Below are positions 28,764 to 37,526 of a DNA stretch of 64,000 nt, piece by piece (the stretch's first letter is position 1; each line of letters starts with the position of its first letter). Position numbers and translations under genes: made by a program. The notes under the pieces were generated by a model. The model was given only the letters and a program-made list of their open reading frames with translations. It was not told where the DNA came from and searched no databases. Origin of the DNA: Aeromonas sobria (GTDB lineage Bacteria; Pseudomonadota; Gammaproteobacteria; Enterobacterales; Aeromonadaceae); contig NZ_CDBW01000006.1 of assembly GCF_000820145.1 (NCBI RefSeq), positions 186,001-250,000 of the forward strand. The letters run 5' to 3'.

Positions 28764-29402
28764 ATGAAACAGATGCTGGAACAGTTGCTGGGGGCAGGCA
28801 AAGGCTTGCTCAACGACGGGGGCGACAAGCGCAAGGGGCAGATGCAGGGAGCGCTGGCCGGTGGCGCGCTCGGTCTGCTGCTGGGCAATAAAAAAATGCG
28901 CAAATATGGCGGCACAGCGGCTGCCGTGGGCGGCGCTGCAGCCCTTGGCGGACTGGCCTACAAGCTCTATCAGGATTGGCAGGCCCAGCAGGCGGCGCCA
29001 GCTCAGCCCACTCATCCCATCAGCGCGCTGGAAGGCAATGCGCTGGATGCCCGCGCCACCCTGCTGGTGCGTGCCATGGTGGCTGCGGCCCGGGCCGACG
29101 GCCATATCGATGGCGCCGAGCGCCAGAAAATTCAGGAGTACCTGACCGAACAGGGCCAGAGCGATGCGGCCCGTTGGATTGACGCCGAGCTGGCGCGCCC
29201 CCTAGACCCCCACGCGCTGGCGCGGGAAGTGACCGACATGGAGCTGGCCACCGAGGTCTATCTCGCCTCCCTGCTCGCCATCGAGGTGGATCACTTTATG
29301 GAGCGCGGTTATCTCGACGAGCTGGCACGCGCCCTCAAGCTCGATGACAACCTCAAAGGAAGCATCGAGCGGCAGGTGGCGCAGCTCAACGCCCCCGCCT
29401 GA
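28764..29402 (+). CDS. yebE: YebE-type DUF533 / TerB-like inner-membrane protein
   Basis: 212 residues. An N-terminal Gly-rich stretch with a weak hydrophobic helix (GALAGGALGLLLG and AAAVGGAAALGGLAYKLYQ) resembles E. coli YebE, followed by a TerB-like helical domain (LLVRAMVAAARADGHIDGAE). The start at 28764 has CAGGAG 7 bases upstream. In E. coli yebE is linked to envelope stress; there is no local evidence for that here. An intrinsic terminator follows. Confidence 0.85.
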   Translation: MKQMLEQLLGAGKGLLNDGGDKRKGQMQGALAGGALGLLLGNKKMRKYGGTAAAVGGAAALGGLAYKLYQDWQAQQAAPAQPTHPISALEGNALDARATLLVRAMVAAARADGHIDGAERQKIQEYLTEQGQSDAARWIDAELARPLDPHALAREVTDMELATEVYLASLLAIEVDHFMERGYLDELARALKLDDNLKGSIERQVAQLNAPA

Positions 29403-29429
29403 TATTGCTCATAGCCATGGATTGCCGAT

Positions 29430-29458
29430 AACGCCCCGCTCAAGGGGCGTTGTTGTTT
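29430..29458 (+). terminator. Intrinsic terminator of yebE
   Basis: Perfect 8-bp stem aacgcccc / ggggcgtt, 6-base loop, then tgttgttt. Directly after the yebE stop. Confidence 0.85.
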
Positions 29459-29556
29459 CTGTTGCTCGTCAAAAGATGCGGATGAGCCTATTTGGATTGC
29501 GGGGCACAGCCCCTAAGATGGCGCAGGGTTATCAGCATTTTTGCAAGGAGCAACCA

Positions 29557-30015
29557 TTGGAGATACGCAAGGCAACCGAACTGGATATCGACGCCATTGT
29601 CGAGCTAAACCGGCAGATAGGCGAGATCCACCATCAACACTATCCCGATCTGTTCTGCCCCCCCTCACCAGAGGAGCGGGCATTTTTGCTCGGCGCCATC
29701 GGCGCAGAAGAGCGTCTGTTCTGCGTTGCCGAGCAGGATGGCATGGTGGTGGGCTTTTTGACGGCGCGGATCGACATCAATGACAGTGTGCCGTTTCTCA
29801 CCAATGCGCCGATTTGCCGTATCGGCTCAGTGGTGGTGGATGAGTTGCATCGCTCCCGCGGGATTGGCAAGGCGCTGATCGTCCATTGCGACAGTTGGGC
29901 CAAGGCCCGCGATGCCCAGCAAATCCGGCTGGAGGTGATGGCCTTCAACCAGCGCGCCAAAGCGCTCTACGCGTCGCTGGGGTTCAAGGTGCAGTCGCAG
30001 ATCATGGCCAGATGA
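29557..30015 (+). CDS. GNAT-family N-acetyltransferase
   Basis: 152 residues from a TTG start at 29557 with AAGGAG 6 bases upstream; this start opens with the usual first strand (MEIRKATELDIDAIVEL). The acetyl-CoA-binding motif A is IGSVVVDELHRSRGIGKAL and motif B is EVMAFNQRAKALYASLGF. Substrate unknown. An ATG at 29518 in the same frame would add 13 unlikely residues. Confidence 0.88.
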   Translation: MEIRKATELDIDAIVELNRQIGEIHHQHYPDLFCPPSPEERAFLLGAIGAEERLFCVAEQDGMVVGFLTARIDINDSVPFLTNAPICRIGSVVVDELHRSRGIGKALIVHCDSWAKARDAQQIRLEVMAFNQRAKALYASLGFKVQSQIMAR

Positions 30016-30057
30016 TCGGCATCCGATGGCGAGCCAAGGCGCGTCGCTCTCCAACCA

Positions 30058-30088
30058 CAAAGGCCCGTTACGGGCCTTTGTTCGTTTC
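30058..30088. terminator. Bidirectional terminator between the GNAT and MocR genes
   Basis: Perfect 10-bp stem caaaggcccg / cgggcctttg with a 3-base loop, followed by ttcgttt. Lies between convergent genes. Confidence 0.8.
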
Positions 30089-30108
30089 GCCAGCGGCTCT
30101 TTGCCTCG

Positions 30109-31524
30109 TTACTTTTCACCGAGTTGTGCGGCAATCAGCGCGGCCAGTCGGGTGAGGGCCTGCTCCAGCTGTTCGCTCCAGGGATGGGAGCTGTTGAGGC
30201 GCAGGCAGTGGTTGTGCTGCCCCTGACTGGAAAAGAGCGCGCCGGGGGCCACTGAAAAACCGCTGCCAAGGGCCTGGGCGTGCAGGGCGCGGCTGTCGAG
30301 GTGGGCGGGAAACTCCAGCCAGAGGAAGTAGCCGCCATCGGGGGAGGAGATGCGCACCTCGCCCGGCAACAACCGCAGCAGGGCGGCCCGCATCTGCTGC
30401 TGGCGCTGGGCCAGGGTGTGGCGCAGGCGGCGAAAGTGGGCATCCACTCCGCCCTGGCGCAGCATCTCGGCCAGTGCCAGCTGGCTCGGCACATTGGTGG
30501 AGAGGGTGGACATCAGTTGCAGCCGCTGCACCCGCTCGGCATGGGGCCCCGCCACCACCCAGCCGACCCGAAAGCCCGGCGCCAGACACTTGGAGAACGA
30601 GCTGCAGAGCAGGCTGTCGCCGCGCTGATCCCAGTGCCAGATCGGCTTGGGGCGCTCGCGGCCAAAGTAGACCTCCGCATAGACGTCATCCTCCACCAGC
30701 GGCACCCCGTGGCTGTTGAGCAGCGCCATCAGCCGCGCTTTGTGGCCATCCGGCATGGTGTGGCCCAGCGGGTGCTGCACATTGCCCATCAGCCAGCACG
30801 CCTTGACCGGCATGCGGGTGAGGGCGTCGGCCAGCAGGTCGAGATCGATGCCCACCCCCGGGATCACCGGGATCTCCACCGCCTTGAGCTTCAGCCGCTC
30901 GATGGCCTGCAGGGCGCCATAGAAGGTGGGGGACTCTACCACCACCCAGTCACCGGGCTCGGTCAGCACCTGCAGGCTGAGGGAGAGCGCCTCCATGGCG
31001 CCGGTGGTGATGATGATCTCCTGCGGATTGACCGCCACCCCGTCACTGGCGTAGCGCTGGGCGATGGCGCGGCGCAGCGCTTCGTTGCCGGGGGGCAGGT
31101 CGGCCACCGTGCTGAAGGGATCGAGCTTGCGCATGCAGCTGGCCAGCGCCCGCCCGAGCTGGGGGTGGGGGAACAGGGTCGGGTCGGCCACCGACATGCC
31201 AAGGGGCACCAGCTCCCGCGACTTGCTCGCCTGCAACACTTCGAACACCAGATCGTTGATATCGACTGATCCGCTGTAGTGGGTCTGGCTCGGGGTGTGC
31301 TGCACCATCTTCGACGAGGCCGCCTTGACGTAGTAGCCGGACTGGGGGCGGGCGAGGATCCGCCCCTGACTTTCGAGCAGTTGATAGGCCTGCAACACCG
31401 TCATGGGGCTGAGCCCGTGGGTCTTGCAGCTCTGGCGAATGGAGGGGATGCGCTCCCCCGGTTGCCAGATACCATCGTCGATCTGGCTTTGCAGGCGGTC
31501 GGCCAACTGCTGGTAAAGAGACAT
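30109..31524 (-). CDS. MocR-type regulator (GntR winged helix fused to class I aminotransferase fold)
   Basis: 471 residues. A GntR winged helix (LYQQLADRLQSQIDDGIWQP, IPSIRQSCKTHGLSPMTVLQ) is joined to a fold-type I PLP domain. The PLP lysine is present (CSSFSKCLAPGFRVGW), as is NVQHPLGHTMP in place of the usual NPxG and the Asp/Tyr pair of VEDDVYAEV. Such regulators sense amines, amino acids or PLP itself. ATG at 31524 is preferred; a TTG at 31536 would run into the first operator repeat. It is divergent from cydABX with two 13-bp direct repeats between, so it probably controls its own gene and the oxidase/peptide operon. Confidence 0.9.
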   Translation of the reverse strand: MSLYQQLADRLQSQIDDGIWQPGERIPSIRQSCKTHGLSPMTVLQAYQLLESQGRILARPQSGYYVKAASSKMVQHTPSQTHYSGSVDINDLVFEVLQASKSRELVPLGMSVADPTLFPHPQLGRALASCMRKLDPFSTVADLPPGNEALRRAIAQRYASDGVAVNPQEIIITTGAMEALSLSLQVLTEPGDWVVVESPTFYGALQAIERLKLKAVEIPVIPGVGIDLDLLADALTRMPVKACWLMGNVQHPLGHTMPDGHKARLMALLNSHGVPLVEDDVYAEVYFGRERPKPIWHWDQRGDSLLCSSFSKCLAPGFRVGWVVAGPHAERVQRLQLMSTLSTNVPSQLALAEMLRQGGVDAHFRRLRHTLAQRQQQMRAALLRLLPGEVRISSPDGGYFLWLEFPAHLDSRALHAQALGSGFSVAPGALFSSQGQHNHCLRLNSSHPWSEQLEQALTRLAALIAAQLGEK

Positions 31525-31536
31525 GATCTGGATCAA

Positions 31537-31580
31537 CTGTTATAGGTGTAATTCAATATAACTGCATCTGTTATAGGTGT
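31537..31580. promoter_or_regulatory. Pair of 13-bp direct repeats, candidate MocR operator
   Basis: The word ctgttataggtgt occurs exactly twice, at 31537-31549 and 31568-31580, 31 bases start to start, which is three helical turns. Two spaced direct repeats are the known binding pattern of MocR proteins such as GabR and PdxR. The first repeat begins 13 bases upstream of the regulator's start codon, and the second ends 66 bases before cydA, so binding could repress the regulator and act on the cydA promoter. Confidence 0.7.
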
Positions 31581-31646
31581 CATGCTCCGTGGTGTACTTG
31601 TCAGACACGAAACGTGTAGAGCAAATACAACAAAAGAGAGTGACGC

Positions 31647-33218
31647 ATGATCAATCCGGATGACGTGGTCAGCCTGTCTCGCCTGCAATTTGGCGCCACG
31701 GCTCTGTTCCACTTCCTGTTTGTCCCCCTCACGCTGGGGTTGTCCTGGATCCTGGTGATCGCCGAGTCGGCCTATGTGATGACCGGCAAGGTGATCTATC
31801 AGGACATCACCCGCTTCTGGGGCAAGCTGTTTGGTATCAACTTCGTCATGGGGGTCACCACGGGGATCACCATGGAGTTTCAGTTCGGCACCAACTGGGC
31901 TTATTACTCCCAATATGTCGGTGACATTTTTGGCACCCCGCTGGCTATCGAGGGGCTGATGGCCTTCTTCCTCGAATCGACGCTGGTGGGGCTCTTCTTC
32001 TTCGGCTGGGACAAGCTCTCCCGCGGCAAGCACCTGCTGGTGACCATGCTGGTGGCGCTCGGCTCCAACCTTTCGGCACTGTGGATCCTGATCGGCAACG
32101 GCTGGATGCAAAATCCGGTGGGGGCCGAGTTCAATCTGCTGACCCAGCGGATGGAGCTGGTGGATATCGCCGCCGTGCTGTTTAACCCGGTGGCGCAGGT
32201 GAAGTTCGTTCACACCGTCGCGGCGGGCTATGTGGCGGCCTCCATGTTTGTGATGGGGGTGAGCAGCTGGTATCTGCTGCGCAAGACCGAGGTGCAGTTT
32301 GCCCTGCGCTCCTTCGCCATTGCCTCCGGTTTCGGGCTGGCGGCCATCCTCTCGGTCATCGTGCTGGGGGATGAGTCGGGCTATCGCACCGGTGAGGTGC
32401 AGAAGGTCAAGCTCGCTGCCATCGAGGCGGAGTGGGAGACCGAGCCAGCGCCAGCTTCCTTTACCCTGTTCGGCTTCCCGGATCAGCAGGCGCAGACCAC
32501 CCACGCCGCCATCAAGATCCCGTATCTGATGGGGATCATCGCCACCCGCTCCATCGACGAGGCGGTGACCGGCCTCAAGGATATCAAGGTGCAGAACGAG
32601 GCGCGCATTCGCAGCGGCATGGTGGCGGCCGAGGCCCTCGACCAGATCCGGCAGGGCGCTGACACCCCGGCCAACCGCGCCCGCTTCGAGCAGCATGGCA
32701 AGGATCTCGGCTACGGCATGCTGCTAACCCCCTATGCCAGCAATATCGCCAAGGCCGGTGAGGCAGAGATTGCCAAAGCGGTCGATGACTCCATCCCGCC
32801 GGTGGCGCCGCTGTTCTGGGGCTTTCGGGTGATGGTGGGGCTTGGCGTCACCATGCTGGGGCTGATGGTAGTGAGCTTTGTCCAGCTCTGCCGCAACCGG
32901 CTGCAAGACTCACCGCGCCTGCTCAAGACCCTGCTCTGGAGCATTCCGCTGCCCTGGATTGCCATCGAGGCGGGCTGGCTGGTGGCCGAGCTTGGCCGTC
33001 AACCTTGGACCATTAGCGACGTGCTGCCGGTCTCGGCCTCGGTCTCCCTGCTCCAGCCGGGCCAACTCTGGTTCAGCCTGATCGCCATCTGTTCCATCTA
33101 CACCCTGTTGCTGGTGGTGGAGCTGTTCCTGTTGCGCCATGTGATCCGCAAGGGGCCCGCCATTCTCCATACCGGCCGTTACGCTGGTGAACAACCCGAA
33201 CTTGCGAGGATCGCCTGA
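31647..33218 (+). CDS. cydA: Cytochrome bd-type quinol oxidase subunit I
   Basis: 523 residues, nine or so membrane helices, long Q-loop type like E. coli CydA. It oxidises quinol and reduces oxygen at heme d without copper. Heme ligands are kept: His22 (b595), His189 in [11 protein letters not shown] (b558) and Met in FRVMVGLG; Glu102 and Glu110 of the proton path are in [24 protein letters not shown] is the usual family motif. Its stop overlaps the cydB start by one base (TGATG). Gene context (MocR, copper-peptide genes) suggests a specialised second bd oxidase; AppC-like naming is possible. Confidence 0.95.
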   Translation: MINPDDVVSLSRLQFGATALFHFLFVPLTLGLSWILVIAESAYVMTGKVIYQDITRFWGKLFGINFVMGVTTGITMEFQFGTNWAYYSQYVGDIFGTPLAIEGLMAFFLESTLVGLFFFGWDKLSRGKHLLVTMLVALGSNLSALWILIGNGWMQNPVGAEFNLLTQRMELVDIAAVLFNPVAQVKFVHTVAAGYVAASMFVMGVSSWYLLRKTEVQFALRSFAIASGFGLAAILSVIVLGDESGYRTGEVQKVKLAAIEAEWETEPAPASFTLFGFPDQQAQTTHAAIKIPYLMGIIATRSIDEAVTGLKDIKVQNEARIRSGMVAAEALDQIRQGADTPANRARFEQHGKDLGYGMLLTPYASNIAKAGEAEIAKAVDDSIPPVAPLFWGFRVMVGLGVTMLGLMVVSFVQLCRNRLQDSPRLLKTLLWSIPLPWIAIEAGWLVAELGRQPWTISDVLPVSASVSLLQPGQLWFSLIAICSIYTLLLVVELFLLRHVIRKGPAILHTGRYAGEQPELARIA

Positions 33219-34357
33219 TGGATTACGCAACCCTGAAACTCATCTGGTGGGGGCTGGTGCTCTTCATGATGGTCGCCTTTATCGTGATGGATGGCTTCGA
33301 TCTCGGTATCGCCATGCTGTTGCCGGTGGTGTCGAAAGACGATGCAGATCGGCGACTGGTGATCAACAGCGTGGGGCCGGTGTGGGAGGGTAATCAGGTG
33401 TGGCTGATCGCCGGTGCCGGTGCCCTGTTCGCCGCCTGGCCGCTGGTCTATGCCGCCGCCTTTTCGGCGCTTTATATCCCCATGGTGGTGTTGTTGCTTG
33501 GGCTCTTTCTGCGCCCGGTCGGCTTTGACTATCGCAGCAAGCTGGCCGATCCGGTGTGGCGTCGCTGGTGGGATCGCGCATTGGTGGCCGGTGGTCTGGT
33601 GCCAACCCTGATCTTCGGCGCCGCCATCGGTCTGGTGATGGAGGGGCTGCCGTTTCGCTTCGACGAGGGGCTACGGTTGCACTACGGGGCGTTCAATTTC
33701 CACTGGGGCTGGCTGCTCTCGGTGCTCGCCACCGCGATATCTCTGTTGCTGCTCCATGGTGCCAGCTTTTTACAGGCCAAGGTGACCGGCACCCCCGCCT
33801 TGCGCTCACGGGGGCTGGCCATCTTGTTAGCCCCGCTGGTGACCCTCTGTTACCTGTTGGCCGGTTGGCATCTGGTGGAGCTGCCGGGCTATCAGCTGAG
33901 CGGTCTGGGCACGCAGCCCTTTGACCCCAATGCAGCGATCACTCCCTTGATGAAAGGGGTGATCCCCCAGAGTAATGGCTGGCTGCAGAACTATCTGGAT
34001 TATCCGCTGCTGTGGCTGGTGCCGGTCATCGGGGCGCTGGCGCCGCTGGTGAGCGGAATTGCCGCCTGGCTGGAGCGGGGCCGGATTGCGCTGCTGGCCA
34101 GCGGCCTGGCCTGCGCCACCATGCTCTGCTCGGTGGCCATCGCCCTGTTCCCCTTCGTGCTGCCCTCATCCCTTGATGCGGTCAGCAGCCTGACCCTGTG
34201 GGACAGCACCTCCAGCTACAAGACGTTGGCCATCATGTTCGGCATCGTACTGGTGCTGCTCCCCGTCAACCTTGGCTACACCGGCTGGGTCTACCGGGTG
34301 GTGCGCGGCAAGCTCGACCGTGCCCGCATCAAGCGCGACAGCCATCAACTCTACTGA
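33218..34357 (+). CDS. cydB: Cytochrome bd-type quinol oxidase subunit II
   Basis: 379 residues, about eight membrane helices. Opens with [20 protein letters not shown], carries [12 protein letters not shown] and the [20 protein letters not shown] end of E. coli CydB. It pairs with CydA and shapes the oxygen and proton channels. The start codon overlaps the cydA stop; cydX follows after 16 bases with AAGGAGG. Confidence 0.95.
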   Translation: MDYATLKLIWWGLVLFMMVAFIVMDGFDLGIAMLLPVVSKDDADRRLVINSVGPVWEGNQVWLIAGAGALFAAWPLVYAAAFSALYIPMVVLLLGLFLRPVGFDYRSKLADPVWRRWWDRALVAGGLVPTLIFGAAIGLVMEGLPFRFDEGLRLHYGAFNFHWGWLLSVLATAISLLLLHGASFLQAKVTGTPALRSRGLAILLAPLVTLCYLLAGWHLVELPGYQLSGLGTQPFDPNAAITPLMKGVIPQSNGWLQNYLDYPLLWLVPVIGALAPLVSGIAAWLERGRIALLASGLACATMLCSVAIALFPFVLPSSLDAVSSLTLWDSTSSYKTLAIMFGIVLVLLPVNLGYTGWVYRVVRGKLDRARIKRDSHQLY

Positions 34358-34373
34358 CCATAAGGAGGACGCT

Positions 34374-34484
34374 ATGTGGTACTTCACCTGGATTTTGGGC
34401 CTCGGCTTCGCCCTGCTGCTGGGCCTGTGCAACCTGCTCTGGCTGGAAGCGCGCTGGCAGGCGGACGAACGGGACGGCAACTGA
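34374..34484 (+). CDS. cydX: Cytochrome bd oxidase small subunit CydX
   Basis: 36 residues: a single membrane helix starting MWYFTWILGLGFALLLGLCN and a short charged tail. The MWYF-W-ILG beginning is shared with E. coli CydX, which stabilises the heme d site. AAGGAGG lies 7 bases before the ATG, and the position right after cydB confirms the call. Confidence 0.92.
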   Translation: MWYFTWILGLGFALLLGLCNLLWLEARWQADERDGN

Positions 34485-34612
34485 CAGCGGGGGGCTCGCG
34501 CCCCTCCCTACGGCCAGTGGCTGGCGCACCAACGCAACCACCGGCCCCTCTCCCCCTGTAAACGATACAAACGACACACTTTCAACCGACAACCAACCGA
34601 CAGGTAATTGTG

Positions 34613-35572
34613 ATGAAACAGAGATTGAAAGCGGTGGCGCTGGCCATCGGGTGCGCGCTCACCGTCGCCCCGGCCTGTGCCGAACCGGTACAACTGACGC
34701 CACTGGATAAAACCTTCACCCTGCAGGTGCTCGGCAGTGGTGGCCCCATCTCCGACGATCTGCGCGCCTCCTCCAGCGAGGTGATCTGGTGGAAGGGGAA
34801 ATCCCGCATCCTGATCGATGCCGGTGGCGGCGTCTACCTGCGCTTCGGCCAGGCAGGGGCCAAGCTCGAAGAGGTCGATTTTATCGGCATCAGCCACTTT
34901 CACACCGACCATGTGACCGACTTGCCCGCCCTGCTCAAGGGGGCCTACTTCTTCGAGCGCAGCGATCCGCTGGATCTGGCGGGGCCCGAGGCGGGTTCGG
35001 CCTTCCCCAGCATGAGCGGCTACTTTGATGCCCTCTTCAACAAGGAGAAGGGGGCCTATGCCTACCTGAGCGGTTTCAAGGATGGCACCGATGGCCTCTT
35101 TCCCATCAACTTGCACGATGTGCCCTATCAGACCCCGCAGCCCCACACTGTCTATCAGCAGGATGGGCTGACCATCACCGCCCTCGGCATCCCCCACGGT
35201 GACGTGCCCTGTCTGGCCTATCGCATCGAGAGCGCCGAGGGGACCATCGTCATCTCGGCGGATCAGAACGGCAGCAACCCGGCCTTTGCGCCGTTTGCCA
35301 AGGGGGCCGACATTCTGGTGATGCCGCTCGCCATCCACGAAGCGGCTGATCCGGTCTCCGCCTCGCTCCACGCCAAGCCATCAGTGGTGGCCAAGATTGC
35401 CGCCGAGGTGAACCCCACGCTGCTGGTGCTGAGCCACTGGATGGGGGTTGGCCTCAATCACAAGAAAGAGGCGATGGCCATCGTCAAGCAACAGTTCCAC
35501 GGCCAGATTGTGGCCGCCCGGGATCTCTCCAGCTACCCCGTTTCATCCGTCAAGGAGTCCGCTCATGAGTAA
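34613..35572 (+). CDS. Secreted metallo-beta-lactamase-fold hydrolase of the HvfA operon
   Basis: 319 residues. A signal peptide (MKQRLKAVALAIGCALTVAP, cut near ACAEP) sends it to the periplasm. The MBL zinc motif is intact in GISHFHTDHVTDLP, with further ligands in GIPHGDVPC, SADQNG and LSHWMGVG. It resembles RNase Z/arylsulfatase-like small-molecule MBL proteins; the substrate is unknown. Its last 8 bases overlap the hvfA start, so it is translated with the peptide operon and may act on the peptide, on a thiol or on a sulfur compound. cydX ends 128 bases upstream, with no terminator seen. Confidence 0.85.
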   Translation: MKQRLKAVALAIGCALTVAPACAEPVQLTPLDKTFTLQVLGSGGPISDDLRASSSEVIWWKGKSRILIDAGGGVYLRFGQAGAKLEEVDFIGISHFHTDHVTDLPALLKGAYFFERSDPLDLAGPEAGSAFPSMSGYFDALFNKEKGAYAYLSGFKDGTDGLFPINLHDVPYQTPQPHTVYQQDGLTITALGIPHGDVPCLAYRIESAEGTIVISADQNGSNPAFAPFAKGADILVMPLAIHEAADPVSASLHAKPSVVAKIAAEVNPTLLVLSHWMGVGLNHKKEAMAIVKQQFHGQIVAARDLSSYPVSSVKESAHE

Positions 35573-35894
35573 CTCAAGCAGCAACAAAACCACCGGCAAA
35601 CTGACCCTCTCCATCGCCATGACCAGCCTGATTGCCCTGACCCCGGGGCTGGCGCTGGCGGCCACCCCGAGCGATGCGCCGGTGAAAGCCGCCACCAGCG
35701 AACAGCACGGCGGCAAGTGTGCGGCGGGCAAGTGCGGCACCGAGAAGCGCTTTGAGAAGCAGGCTTTAGAGAGCGACCCGCAAGGTCGATTGGTGCGCGC
35801 CCGTGACGGTAAGTGCGGCGTGGCGGAGCAGGGGATTGATGGCGACACATCCAGTAAGGGCAGCAAGATGACGGAGGGGGTATGCGGCCAATAA
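35565..35894 (+). CDS. hvfA: HvfA-type copper-binding RiPP precursor peptide
   Basis: 109 residues. A Sec-type signal (TLSIAMTSLIALTPGLALA, cleavage before ATPSDA) is followed by a short Lys- and Gly-rich mature peptide with four Cys, at 52, 57, 84 and 107, each in a Gly-x-Cys setting: GGKCA, AGKCG, DGKCG and EGVCG. The family's core motif is EGKCG, whose Cys is turned into a heterocycle by HvfB/BufB; here each copy is a variant. The gene overlaps the MBL gene (8 bases) and hvfB (13 bases). In related systems the product binds copper in the periplasm. The copper role here is inference from family and neighbours. Confidence 0.88.
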   Translation: MSNSSSNKTTGKLTLSIAMTSLIALTPGLALAATPSDAPVKAATSEQHGGKCAAGKCGTEKRFEKQALESDPQGRLVRARDGKCGVAEQGIDGDTSSKGSKMTEGVCGQ

Positions 35895-36739
35895 GCTCCC
35901 GCAGTCGGGGGATTGGGCTGCGCCAAGAGCATCTGGATGTGCTCTGCAGCGGCCCCATCCGCTCCGGCATCGACTTTCTCGAGCTGGCACCGGAAAACTG
36001 GATGGCCATCGGCGGCGCCAAGCGGGCGCAGTTGCATCAGCTGGCCGAGCGTTATCCGCTGGTGGCCCACGGGCTCAGCCTCTCCCTCGGCGATTGCCAG
36101 CCCCTTAATCGCACCCTGCTTGGCCAGAACCGCACCTTTCTGGACGAGTTCGGCATCGAGATTTACAGCGAGCACCTGAGCTTTTCCCGTGATGACAAGG
36201 GTTATCTCTACGAGCTCTTACCGGTGCCGCGCCAGTGGGAGAACATCCCCTATCTGGCCGCGCGGATCGAGCAGGTGCAGGAGGCGCTGGCCCGCCCGCT
36301 GGTGCTGGAAAATATCTCCTACTACCACGGCTATGACCACGAGATGCCGGAGGAGGGTTTTCTTGCCGAGCTGATGGCGCGCAGCGGTTGCGAGCTGCTG
36401 CTCGATATCAACAACGTTTTTGTGAACAGCCGCAACCACGGTTACTGCCCCAAGCGGATGATCGCCGGGTTGCCGAGCAATGCGATCCGCTATTTCCATA
36501 TCGCCGGCCATCTGGAAGAGGCGGATGGCACCCTGCTGGATACCCATGGCAAACCGGTGTGCGAGGAGGTGGTGGCGCTGGCCCGTTATACGGTGCAGAC
36601 CCACGGCCTGCGCCCCTTGTTGCTGGAGCGGGATCACCATCTGCCGTCGTTGCCTGAGCTGGAAGCCGAGCTGGCGTGGGTGCATGGCGCCTGTTGCGAG
36701 GCGCTCGACAGTCAGCTGCGGGAGGTGCGCTATGGATAA
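35882..36739 (+). CDS. hvfB: HvfB-type MNIO maturase (DUF692)
   Basis: 285 residues, a TIM-barrel multinuclear iron oxidative enzyme. Likely iron ligands and active-site residues are kept along the barrel: LVAHGLSLSLGD, YSEHLSF, LVLENISYY, LLLDINNVFVNSRNHG, FHIAGHLEE, LDTHGKPV and LLLERDHHLP. It oxidises Cys in the HvfA core to heterocycles in the cytoplasm before export. The ATG at 35882 lies inside hvfA and the end overlaps hvfC by 8 bases, so translation is coupled across the three genes. Confidence 0.94.
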   Translation: MRPISSRSRGIGLRQEHLDVLCSGPIRSGIDFLELAPENWMAIGGAKRAQLHQLAERYPLVAHGLSLSLGDCQPLNRTLLGQNRTFLDEFGIEIYSEHLSFSRDDKGYLYELLPVPRQWENIPYLAARIEQVQEALARPLVLENISYYHGYDHEMPEEGFLAELMARSGCELLLDINNVFVNSRNHGYCPKRMIAGLPSNAIRYFHIAGHLEEADGTLLDTHGKPVCEEVVALARYTVQTHGLRPLLLERDHHLPSLPELEAELAWVHGACCEALDSQLREVRYG

Positions 36740-37526
36740 ACGGTTATCTCTGATCACATCGCCCAAAACGGCCCCGCAGCGGATGCAGCAGCAGACAGCC
36801 TGGCTGGCGAGCCGGGTGCGGCTGCCGCAGGATGGCATCGCCAGTCACTATGCCCGCAGCGTGCGTGCCAATGTGGAGTCGGTGCTGGAGAGCGCTTTTC
36901 CGCTCACCCACGCTCACTGGGCACCGGTGGACAGGTGGCAGCTGGTGGAGGGCTTTGTTATCCAGCACGGCGCTGAGGCCCCCGAGTTTCACCATATCGC
37001 CACCGAGTTTGTCCGCTATGTGCAGCATCGCCACAGTGAAGGCTCTCTCAACTGGCCCAGGCAGCGGCTGGCGCTGCTGGAGTACGAGTGGGCCTGCCTC
37101 TGTGTCGAGATTGATGAAGGGGTGGTGCCGCAAGTGTTGCCGGGGGAGGAGGTAACGGCGGAGAGTTCGTTTGTGCTCAATCCCACCCTGCAACTGCTTG
37201 AACTCCCCTTTGTCATTCGTCGCAGCGGCGTGCTGCCGACCCGACAGGGTAGCCACTTCTATGGCCTGTTTCGCAACCCGGCTCATCAGGTGGTGACCCA
37301 GCGGCTGCGCGAATGGGATGTGGCGCTGATCCAGCTGCTGCAACAGCAGCCTGGGATCACCCAAGCCGCATTCCAGCAACAGGTGCAACAGGTTCGCAGC
37401 GACTTTGATCTGATCGAGTGGGCTCGCCATTTTCACCGGTTGGGTCTGCTTACCCTGCCCGTTGGCGAGCGCCAGCCCGGCATCCCCTTGCCCCCATTTA
37501 GCAAACACCAAGGAGAATTCCCATGA
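36732..37526 (+). CDS. hvfC: HvfC-type RiPP maturation partner (DUF2063)
   Basis: 264 residues. The N-terminal part matches the DUF2063 DNA-binding-like domain (GIASHYARSVRANVESVLES, AFPLTHAHW) that binds the leader peptide and presents it to the MNIO enzyme. The C-terminal part is typical of BufC/HvfC. Starts inside the hvfB end and overlaps hvfX by 4 bases (ATGA). Confidence 0.9.
   Translation: MDKRLSLITSPKTAPQRMQQQTAWLASRVRLPQDGIASHYARSVRANVESVLESAFPLTHAHWAPVDRWQLVEGFVIQHGAEAPEFHHIATEFVRYVQHRHSEGSLNWPRQRLALLEYEWACLCVEIDEGVVPQVLPGEEVTAESSFVLNPTLQLLELPFVIRRSGVLPTRQGSHFYGLFRNPAHQVVTQRLREWDVALIQLLQQQPGITQAAFQQQVQQVRSDFDLIEWARHFHRLGLLTLPVGERQPGIPLPPFSKHQGEFP

Noticed and set aside
31533-32696. 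387-codon minus-strand ORF over cydA
   Set aside because: cydA is certain, with all heme ligands; the minus frame is a shadow.
36480-37526. Longer start for hvfC at 36480
   Set aside because: Would run through the hvfB coding region; ATG at 36732 gives the family N-terminus and the normal 8-base overlap.
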